DNA of 64,000 bases from the NCBI RefSeq assembly GCF_041379045.1, contig NZ_CP166871.1, forward strand, positions 558,001-622,000, in the 5' to 3' direction. The notes beneath the pieces were generated by a model, which was not told where the DNA came from, ran no database searches, and was given only the letters and a program-made list of their open reading frames with translations. This stretch comes from Thalassotalea ponticola. Its GTDB lineage: Bacteria > Pseudomonadota > Gammaproteobacteria > Enterobacterales > Alteromonadaceae. Both the position numbers and the translations under genes were made by a program. This document shows positions 57,517 to 64,000 of this stretch, piece after piece. Numbering within the stretch: position 1 is the stretch's first letter; each line of letters starts with the position of its first letter.

Positions 57517-58371
57517 CTATTGATGATGTCGAGGGCGTAGATAAATAATCCAATACGTCAGTGCCACCAATAGACCGCCACCGATAATATTTCCTATGGT
57601 GACGGGAAGTAGGTTGTTGGTTAAAAACATCGACCACGTCAGATCGCTGTAATATTGCATATCAAGACCGGTTTGTTGCCAAAAGCTGTCAGGGGCATTT
57701 TGTTTAATTAAAATGGCCATCGGGATAAGAAACATATTGGCAATACAGTGCTCGAAGCCGGCGGCGACGAACATGGCGATGGGTAAAATAATGACGACGA
57801 CTTTATCAACAACCGTTCGTCCGCTAAATGTCATCCAAATAGCCAAGCAGACTAACAGGTTGCACATGATGCCAAGTGCCACTGCCTGAACAAAACTGTG
57901 ATGTAATTTGTTGTTGGCAACGTACAAGTAATTGGCACCAACCATAAAGTCTGCTTGCGTGTAATGCTTGGTTAACCACATCAGAAAAACCAGCATCATT
58001 GCGCCAGCAAAATTACCCAAATAAACGATCAACCAATTTTTAAACAGTGCTTTATTGCTTACTTTTCCGCTTGCCCGTGCTACAACGGTGAGTACAGATG
58101 AGGTAAATAACTCACCACCACATATAACCACTAACACAAGCCCCAAGCTAAATGCTAAACCACCAATAAGCTTAGCGATACCGTAGGGCAACGCCGCACC
58201 ACCAGTGGTGACCACAATATAGAACACGAACGCAATACCAATAAAGATACCCGCTGTCACCGCTAAAGCGAACGCTGATAGCGGATCTCGATTGGTTTTT
58301 ACCACACCCATATCTTCGGCTTTTTTCGCCATATCAGCGGGTAAAATTAGATCAAATGGATTACCTTGCAC
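57517..58371 (-). CDS. focA: Formate channel FocA
   Basis: A 284-residue formate/nitrite transporter-family pentameric channel with six membrane helices. The N-terminus NPFDLILPADMAKKAEDMGV matches FocA. The conserved pore segment GGELFTSSV is present, and the gating His lies in FEHCIANMF. The start is GTG at 58371 with GGGGA upstream. Upstream of pflB, it exports or imports the formate that PflB makes. Confidence 0.95.
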   Translation of the reverse strand: MQGNPFDLILPADMAKKAEDMGVVKTNRDPLSAFALAVTAGIFIGIAFVFYIVVTTGGAALPYGIAKLIGGLAFSLGLVLVVICGGELFTSSVLTVVARASGKVSNKALFKNWLIVYLGNFAGAMMLVFLMWLTKHYTQADFMVGANYLYVANNKLHHSFVQAVALGIMCNLLVCLAIWMTFSGRTVVDKVVVIILPIAMFVAAGFEHCIANMFLIPMAILIKQNAPDSFWQQTGLDMQYYSDLTWSMFLTNNLLPVTIGNIIGGGLLVALTYWIIYLRPRHHQ

Positions 58372-58406
58372 AGAATCCCCAGTGGCTTTTGCTCGCTGTT
58401 GAACGG

Positions 58407-58598
58407 TTAATAGTAGTAATCGTGATGCGTGTGTAGTTGCGGGTCATCAATGATTTCTTCAATTGCCACTTCAATCGATTTATTGTCCATTAAATCGGTG
58501 AGGTATACGGTTTGTGTTGTGCCATCAATATGGGTAACTCGACCGCTACCTTTGTGTGAACTGCAAATCATCCCGACTTTGATGCTGTCTATGTCCAT
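58407..58598 (-). CDS. Unknown 63-residue protein upstream of focA
   Basis: A small protein from the ATG at 58598, preceded by a near-perfect GGAGG. It begins MDIDSIKVGM, contains HKGSGRVTHIDG and VYLTDLMDNKSIEVAIEEI, and ends in a His/Tyr-rich tail (HTHHDYYY). The pattern of short beta-strands suggests a small SH3/KOW-like barrel, but I recognise no family. It is 35 bases upstream of focA on the same strand, so probably in the foc-pfl operon. The strong ribosome site supports a real gene. Confidence 0.65.
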   Translation of the reverse strand: MDIDSIKVGMICSSHKGSGRVTHIDGTTQTVYLTDLMDNKSIEVAIEEIIDDPQLHTHHDYYY

Positions 58599-58818
58599 AC
58601 GTCCTCCGCAGAAACGGCTATGTAACGAGTGCGAGGATGTGTATTGAATGCTATACACGTCCGATTCGACCGAGTTCATAGCTCAAGTAAACATTGGTTA
58701 GCTTGAATTATAGACAATCTGATGTGTTGTCGTGGAAATTATTGGCGTCTAGAGGCTGTTGGGCTTTGCGATATGTGTTTGCAAGTGTTTTTGCAAGGCA
58801 GTGCTTGCGATGTGTCGA

Positions 58819-59943
58819 TTAAGGTGTAAATAAGCAACCCAATGAGGTTGAGCGACTCGCCCCAGTTACCGAGGGTAAGTTTGAAGGTATGTTGTGTAGG
58901 TATGCATGCGCAAGCCAGGCAAATACAACCGCTTCTAAGCTGTCATTATCAATGCCGTATTGGCTGCCCGTTTGTACATTGCTGTTTGGTAATAAGTCGC
59001 TTAACATTTTCATCAGTAGCGGGTTATGGGCGCCACCGCCGACAATAATCACCTCACATTTGTCGCTTAACTTGTTAACTTCATTAGCAATACTATGAGC
59101 CGTTAACGCGTGTAAGGTCGCTTGAATATCGGCTGCACTTAATAGCGGAAATGCCCTCAAAGCGCGCTCAAGCCATTCGCCGTGAAAGTACTCCCGGCCA
59201 GTACTTTTAGGGTACTGCTTGTGAAAGTACGCATCATCCAACATGCGACTCAACAACCCTACATCGACCGAGCCTGTGCACGCCCACGTGGCATCTTTAT
59301 CAATGGTTTGTTCAGATTGAGGGTGGTTATGGCTGTACCACAGGTCGAGTAAGGCGTTACCGGGACCGGTATCAAAGCCAACAACCGCTGGACTTTGTTT
59401 GGGCAGGAAGGTCACATTGGCGATACCACCGATGTTAACAATACACACATCAGATGCATTATTGCGAAACATCGCGTCGTGATATGCCGGCACCAAGGGG
59501 GCCCCTTGTCCGCCCAAAGCGATATCTTTTTCGCGAAAACGGCCTATGACCGGAATTTGTGTCAGCACAGCTAGAGTTTGACTACAGCCAATCTGACAAC
59601 TAAACGCAAACGGTTGCTCTGGCCGGTGGCGAATGGTTTGTCCGTGATTACCAATCGCTTTGATATCACTGGCAGATAAACCCTGTTGTGCTAAAAAAGC
59701 GAGAATAGTGTCGGCAAAGACGGTTGCCAATTGCTTGTCGAGCGCACCTAACCGGTCTAGTTCGTTGTCGCTTGGTTGATATAAGCGTTGAATAGCTTGT
59801 CGCAGGCCCGGTTCATAGGGTTGGTAATAGCTGGCGTGAAGGTGATGTCCTTGTTGGTCAAACTGCACCAGCGCAAGATCTATGCCGTCTGCGCTGGTAC
59901 CGGACATCAAGCCAATATAAAGGTCGTTTGCGTTAGTCGCCAA
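58819..59943 (-). CDS. anmK: Anhydro-N-acetylmuramic acid kinase
   Basis: A 374-residue kinase that phosphorylates and opens 1,6-anhydro-MurNAc during peptidoglycan recycling. Motifs: YIGLMSGTSADGIDLALV, FREKDIALGGQGAPLVPAYH, NIGGIANVTFL, GFDTGPGNALLDLW and VGGGAHNPLLM. No ATG fits; I chose the TTG at 59943, overlapping the end of the M23 peptidase gene, because a longer frame (TTG at 59976) only adds overlap. The overlap links wall cleavage and recycling. Confidence 0.93.
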   Translation of the reverse strand: MATNANDLYIGLMSGTSADGIDLALVQFDQQGHHLHASYYQPYEPGLRQAIQRLYQPSDNELDRLGALDKQLATVFADTILAFLAQQGLSASDIKAIGNHGQTIRHRPEQPFAFSCQIGCSQTLAVLTQIPVIGRFREKDIALGGQGAPLVPAYHDAMFRNNASDVCIVNIGGIANVTFLPKQSPAVVGFDTGPGNALLDLWYSHNHPQSEQTIDKDATWACTGSVDVGLLSRMLDDAYFHKQYPKSTGREYFHGEWLERALRAFPLLSAADIQATLHALTAHSIANEVNKLSDKCEVIIVGGGAHNPLLMKMLSDLLPNSNVQTGSQYGIDNDSLEAVVFAWLAHAYLHNIPSNLPSVTGASRSTSLGCLFTP

Positions 59944-61267
59944 TCGCTTGTTGCTCGCTGTCCTGAGTTGCCGCAATTAACGCCTGTTTAGAGCCCTCTA
60001 ACTGACCTAACATGTTGCTCGCAAGCTCAGTAAATTCTTGTTTGTATTTTTTCGCAATCGGTTGTGCATCGGGTAATTTTACCGTGCGCGGATTGCGGTG
60101 CACCCCGTTTAATAAAAATTCATAATGCAAATGCGGTGCTTGCGATAAACCTGTTGATCCAACTAAACCGATAACTTGCCCTTGCTTAACACGTTGACCC
60201 TTTTTTACTTTGCGCTTTGAAAAGTGCAGATACTTGGTAACGATGTTATTGGCGTGTTGAATAAACACGTAATGACCGTTGTATTTGTTATAGGTTGAGG
60301 CAATGACTCGACCATTACCCGCTGCTTTAACCGGCGTGCCTGTTGGCGCTTGATAGTCAACGCCATTATGAGCTTTGTAGCGCTTTAAAATCGGGTGATA
60401 ACGGCGAGGCTTAAAGTTTGAACTAATATATTGAAAACTGACTGGCGCGCGCAAAAATGATTTGCGCATACTATCGCCTTTTTCATTGTAATATTCGCCA
60501 TCTTTAAAGCGAATCGCTTTGAAAGTCTCACCTTGGTTGGTAAATTCAGCGGCTAAAATGTTGCCATGGCCAACGAATTCGCCATCAATATAATTGTCTT
60601 CAAACATCACTGCAAATGAGTCGCCCTCGCGAATGTCTAAGGCAAAATCGATGTCCCAACCAAATACGTTAGCTAAGTTCATGGTTTGCTGATTAGATAA
60701 GCCGGCACTTAACGCAGCACTCCAAAAGTTACTGGTAATGGTGGCCTGCGCATAATCGACGCGCGTCTCTACTTGCTTTTCCTCGACGCGGCTGACAAAG
60801 CCTTGCTCGTTAGCGTCAATGTGCAGTGTCGTTGTTACCGATGTTGGGTACTTAATTGCTACCAAGGCACCGTTGTCATCACTGGCTAATTCAAGCTCAT
60901 CGCCAACGTTTAGCGCGGCCAGTTGTTTGCCGTGCTCGGTTTGGGTCAGCTGATGGGTGATTGCAGCGCTAAAGCCAAAGCGAGCCATAATTTTGGCTAA
61001 GCTATCACCACTTTTAACCGTTGCCGTTTGCCAAGAGAGGTTACTCGGTTTTTGCTCGGCCACTTGTTGCAGTTTTTCGACTGTGTGCTCAGGGATCGAC
61101 AAATCGTAGGTTTTACCCACTTCAAATGACGGCTTAGTCGTACTTCTTGAGGCTGACGCCTGCTCTGACGGTAATACCAATAAAATACCGACAAAAGCGC
61201 TGCAAGAGGCGATTAATATTTGGTGCTTTTTAGGCAGCCCTTTAAATAGATTCTTTATTTTTGTCAA
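59933..61267 (-). CDS. M23-family murein endopeptidase (MepM-like)
   Basis: A 444-residue periplasmic peptidase with an N-terminal membrane anchor (about 17-33). An OapA/LysM-like region follows (about 75-150: TVKSGDSLAKIMARFGFS). The M23 zinc domain (about 300-400) has ligands in HNGVDYQAPTGTPV and HLHYEFL. It should cleave D-Ala-mDAP crosslinks to allow wall growth. The start is TTG at 61267, with GGTAA upstream. It overlaps anmK and is divergent from tyrS. Confidence 0.92.
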   Translation of the reverse strand: MTKIKNLFKGLPKKHQILIASCSAFVGILLVLPSEQASASRSTTKPSFEVGKTYDLSIPEHTVEKLQQVAEQKPSNLSWQTATVKSGDSLAKIMARFGFSAAITHQLTQTEHGKQLAALNVGDELELASDDNGALVAIKYPTSVTTTLHIDANEQGFVSRVEEKQVETRVDYAQATITSNFWSAALSAGLSNQQTMNLANVFGWDIDFALDIREGDSFAVMFEDNYIDGEFVGHGNILAAEFTNQGETFKAIRFKDGEYYNEKGDSMRKSFLRAPVSFQYISSNFKPRRYHPILKRYKAHNGVDYQAPTGTPVKAAGNGRVIASTYNKYNGHYVFIQHANNIVTKYLHFSKRKVKKGQRVKQGQVIGLVGSTGLSQAPHLHYEFLLNGVHRNPRTVKLPDAQPIAKKYKQEFTELASNMLGQLEGSKQALIAATQDSEQQAIGD

Positions 61268-61451
61268 GGTGTTACCGATGAAAGTTGTTAAAAACGTATA
61301 GACTTAAAGGTAGACTATACCAAAAAAATTGAAAAACTCACAACCCTGGGGTTTTCAGCGGTAACGTTTTTACAGTAAAATTACCCATTCGTTAACACAT
61401 TTAGTCGTATTATTGCAGGGTCGCATCCTGTTTCAGTTAAAAGGCATACTC

Positions 61452-62651
61452 ATGACCGATATTAACCAAGCGTTTACAGAATTAAAACGCGGTGCAGAAG
61501 AAATTTTGTTGGAAGATGAATTACTCGACAAACTAAAATCTGGTAAACCATTAAAAATCAAAGCGGGCTTTGATCCAACAGCACCAGATTTGCACCTTGG
61601 TCATACGGTGTTAATCAATAAGTTGCGTCAATTTCAACAATTAGGCCATGACGTCATTTTCCTAATCGGTGACTTTACCGGCATGATCGGTGACCCAACC
61701 GGTAAAAATGTGACCCGTAAACCACTAAGTCGAGAAGATGTGCTCGCCAATGCGCAAACCTACAAAGAGCAAGTGTTTAAAATTCTTGATCCACAAAAAA
61801 CTCGCGTTGAATTTAATTCAACGTGGATGGAAAAATTAGGCTCTGCGGGCATGTTAAAGCTGGCCGCGCGACAAACGGTTGCTCGAATGATGGAACGCGA
61901 CGACTTTAAAAAGCGCTTTAAAGAAGGTCAGTCGATTGCCATTCACGAATTTATGTACCCGTTGGTGCAAGGTTGGGACTCGGTTGCGCTAGAAGCCGAT
62001 GTCGAGCTTGGTGGTACCGATCAAAAGTTTAACTTGCTAATGGGTCGTGAGTTACAAAAATCTGAAGGTCAGCGTCCGCAAACCGTATTGATGATGCCGT
62101 TATTAGAAGGCTTAGACGGGGTGCAAAAAATGTCTAAATCATTGGGCAACTACATTGGTATCACCGATACGCCCAATGATATGTTCGGCAAGATGATGTC
62201 AATTTCAGATGACTTGATGTGGCGATACTACGACTTATTGAGTTTCAGACCGACCACTGAAATAGACGCGTTGAAACAGCAGGTGGCTGATGGACGCAAC
62301 CCGCGCGATGTGAAAATTGAATTGGCGAAAGAAATTATTGCTCGCTTCCATTCAGAAGACGACGCACAGGCAGCTCACAACGAATTTATTAACCGTTTCC
62401 AAAAAGGCGCGATGCCAGACAATATTGAAGAAAAGGAGTTGGCAACCGAAGGTGGTGAGTTGGTGCTTGCTAATCTGCTTAAAGAAGCAGGTTTAGTTGC
62501 CAGTACCTCTGACGCGATGCGCATGGTAAAACAAGGCGCGGTTAAAATTGATGGTGAGAAAGTCGCTGACGCTAAACAAGTGTGCCTTGCTGGTAGCACG
62601 GCTGTTTACCAAGTGGGCAAACGCAAATTCGCCAAGGTCACCTTGGTTTAA
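61452..62651 (+). CDS. tyrS: Tyrosyl-tRNA synthetase
   Basis: A 399-residue class I synthetase. The HIGH motif is HLGH (residues 48-51), the KMSKS motif is KMSKS at about 226-230, and a C-terminal S4 RNA-binding domain (about 340-399) includes [20 protein letters not shown] chose the ATG at 61452, preceded by AAAGG, over an upstream in-frame start. The length matches the shorter TyrRS class with [13 protein letters not shown]. Confidence 0.96.
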   Translation: MTDINQAFTELKRGAEEILLEDELLDKLKSGKPLKIKAGFDPTAPDLHLGHTVLINKLRQFQQLGHDVIFLIGDFTGMIGDPTGKNVTRKPLSREDVLANAQTYKEQVFKILDPQKTRVEFNSTWMEKLGSAGMLKLAARQTVARMMERDDFKKRFKEGQSIAIHEFMYPLVQGWDSVALEADVELGGTDQKFNLLMGRELQKSEGQRPQTVLMMPLLEGLDGVQKMSKSLGNYIGITDTPNDMFGKMMSISDDLMWRYYDLLSFRPTTEIDALKQQVADGRNPRDVKIELAKEIIARFHSEDDAQAAHNEFINRFQKGAMPDNIEEKELATEGGELVLANLLKEAGLVASTSDAMRMVKQGAVKIDGEKVADAKQVCLAGSTAVYQVGKRKFAKVTLV

Positions 62652-62698
62652 TCAGTGCGCCAATGGCGCTGTTAGTCGCAAGCGATGCTGAACAAATA

Positions 62699-62727
62699 AT
62701 GCCAGTCACATGACTGGCATTTTTGTC
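62699..62727 (+). terminator. Rho-independent terminator after tyrS
   Basis: ATGCCAGT/ACTGGCAT stem with a 6-base loop followed by TTTTTG. Confidence 0.87.
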
Positions 62728-62785
62728 TTTATTTTTTGTTGCTATTTAACGTAGAGTAGTGAGATAGCAATATAATGTGAGATAG

Positions 62786-63343
62786 GTGAGGACGTTGCAG
62801 ATCATTAGTCGGACTTTGTGGGTAATTGGATACTGTGTTGCCATCGCTGCGTGCACGTCGTCTTCGACTACGCATGAGTTGAGTAACTACAATTTTAATC
62901 GCGTTGACAGCTATAGCTTGTTTGCGCGAGATTCTAAGTTTACTGGGCTACAAAGTTTAAGCGACTATCAGCGCAATCGCATTGAGCTGGCGATTGAGCG
63001 AAAAATGGAACGGCTCGGCTACCAATATGATAGTTTGGCGCAAGCCGATATTGTGGTCAGTTATTTTTTGGTTGGTAGTAGCTTAGCTGAATTGGAAAAC
63101 TACAACCGCTTCGTGCGCGCCTGCTTGGGGTGTAGCGAGCAACAACAGCAACAGTTAAATAAAGCGATCCGTTCATCGATGCTAATTGTTGATGTGCTCG
63201 ATGGTGAGCGCAAGCGCTCAGTGTATCGCGGCTATACTCATGTAGATCTCGATATTGAGCACAATAGCGATGAAAATCAGCAACAAATTATTGATGCCGT
63301 CGATCAAATTCTAGGGCAATTAGGTTTAAATACAGTACAATAG
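62786..63343 (+). CDS. DUF4136 lipoprotein
   Basis: 185 residues with a signal peptide and lipobox (VAIAAC, Cys near residue 23). A DUF4136-type domain follows (FNRVDSYSLFARD ... RNRIELAIERKMERLGY ... ADIVVSYFL). The family is of unknown function and outer-membrane-associated by its lipobox. The start is GTG at 62786; a TTG three codons later is an alternative. It lies upstream of an rraB-like gene. Confidence 0.82.
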   Translation: MRTLQIISRTLWVIGYCVAIAACTSSSTTHELSNYNFNRVDSYSLFARDSKFTGLQSLSDYQRNRIELAIERKMERLGYQYDSLAQADIVVSYFLVGSSLAELENYNRFVRACLGCSEQQQQQLNKAIRSSMLIVDVLDGERKRSVYRGYTHVDLDIEHNSDENQQQIIDAVDQILGQLGLNTVQ

Positions 63344-63381
63344 TGAGCATATAGTCACATATCACATAGCTTGAGAGATAA

Positions 63382-63711
63382 ATGAGCTACCCAAATGATG
63401 AACACGGTCAAGTGTTGGCCGAAATGGAACAAGCCGGTATTGATTTAAGCCAGCCTATTCGAGTCGAGTACTTTCAACTGTTTGAACAAGAGGTTAATGC
63501 CAAGGCATTTGCCGAATCGGTACAACAAGGCGAGCTTGAGGCCGAGGTAAGTGTGCACCCCGATCAAACGCCTGGCGTTTGGGATGTCGATTGCACGATA
63601 ACTATGATTCCAAGTTACGACAATATTGTCGCGATGGAACAAAAGTTTGAACAAATGGCGGCTAAATACGACGGTTATAACGACGGCTGGGGGGTTCATT
63701 TTGACGGCTAA
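63382..63711 (+). CDS. rraB: RraB-family protein (regulator of RNase E activity)
   Basis: A 109-residue acidic protein of the RraB fold (VEYFQLFEQEVNAKAFAESV, VWDVDCTITMIPSYDNIVAM, YDGYNDGWGVHF). In E. coli RraB binds RNase E and inhibits a subset of RNA cleavages. Assignment rests on the C-terminal motif and size. It may share a transcript with the DUF4136 gene (38-base gap). Confidence 0.85.
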   Translation: MSYPNDEHGQVLAEMEQAGIDLSQPIRVEYFQLFEQEVNAKAFAESVQQGELEAEVSVHPDQTPGVWDVDCTITMIPSYDNIVAMEQKFEQMAAKYDGYNDGWGVHFDG

Positions 63712-63765
63712 ATAGCTGTGGTCTGCTAGTCGACACCAAGGATGGCGATAGCCAGTACTACCGCG

Positions 63766-64000
63766 TTAGTCATTGGTCTCATCGTCAAACTTAAATGCGG
63801 GTAAGCTCACTTGCCAGTAAATACCCGCTAAGCGCAACACCAGTGCCGATAACATCGCCAACGATCCGGCTAAGTGTTGACTTACCCCCATGTGGATCAA
63901 TACCACAAATAACACACTACCAATCAGCGCCGCCGTGGCGTAGATTTCCTGTCGCAAAATGAGTGGAATTTGATTACAAATAACATCGCGAATCATGCCG
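63766..64000 (-). CDS. TRIC/YicG (UPF0126)-family membrane protein, C-terminal part only
   Basis: The frame is open to the right edge, so the N-terminus is missing. The visible 78 or so residues hold the repeat motif G-MIRDVICNQIPLIL followed by two membrane helices and the end LRLAGIYWQVSLPAF, typical of the C-terminal half of trimeric intracellular cation channel-like bacterial proteins (YadS/YicG). Function in bacteria is not settled. Confidence 0.85.
   Translation of the reverse strand, partial: GMIRDVICNQIPLILRQEIYATAALIGSVLFVVLIHMGVSQHLAGSLAMLSALVLRLAGIYWQVSLPAFKFDDETND

Noticed and set aside
58599..58818. Possible FNR box upstream of the foc-pfl operon
   Set aside because: The best string (TTGAATTATAGACAA) has the wrong spacing for TTGAT-N4-ATCAA.

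Overview
The window reads as chromosomal DNA of a marine gammaproteobacterium, most likely Alteromonadales and perhaps Colwelliaceae-like. This is inferred from the moderate GC content, the System I cytochrome c maturation genes split into two divergent operons, the GlyGly-CTERM-like surface protein, and the RraB, MepM, AnmK and TyrS types. No species can be named from the sequence alone. No phage, insertion sequence or CRISPR array is visible.

Layout. 1-7.3 kb: rapA (cut by the left edge), a PIN-PhoH protein, a large acyl-CoA dehydrogenase, an orphan OmpR-type regulator and a small membrane protein. 7.3-9.9 kb: a TonB-dependent receptor. 10.4-19.4 kb: ccmABCDE on the minus strand and ccmFGHI on the plus strand, followed by a periplasmic glutathione-peroxidase-like protein and hemH. 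19.8-22.0 kb: a SulP transporter, a DUF1289 protein and tRNA-Phe. 22.4-35.7 kb: a 4,014-residue repeat-rich surface protein and an OmpA-like partner. 36-41.7 kb: ssb, a DUF898/M48 pair, a beta-barrel protein divergent from a LytTR membrane regulator, and a nitroreductase.

42.0-51.9 kb holds an almost complete tryptophan catabolic cluster running by kynurenine and 3-hydroxyanthranilate to 2-aminomuconate and oxalocrotonate. It encodes tryptophan 2,3-dioxygenase, an AFMID-type formamidase, kynurenine 3-monooxygenase, kynureninase, 3-hydroxyanthranilate dioxygenase, ACMS decarboxylase, aminomuconate-semialdehyde dehydrogenase, a RidA-type deaminase and a LysR regulator. Its most unusual part is a 689-residue in-frame fusion of a 4-oxalocrotonate decarboxylase/2-oxopent-4-enoate hydratase-family enzyme to kynureninase. 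The two fused enzymes catalyse non-adjacent steps of the route. The last steps to pyruvate and acetaldehyde are not in the window.

52.2-64 kb: a gamma-glutamyltransferase-family lipoprotein, the anaerobic focA-pflB-pflA set preceded by an unknown 63-residue gene, anmK overlapping an M23 endopeptidase gene, tyrS, a DUF4136 lipoprotein, an RraB-like protein and the end of a TRIC/YicG-family membrane protein cut by the right edge.

The best candidates for something undescribed are the decarboxylase/hydratase-kynureninase fusion, the giant protein with its OmpA-like partner, the LytTR/beta-barrel locus with spaced direct repeats, and the small gene ahead of focA.
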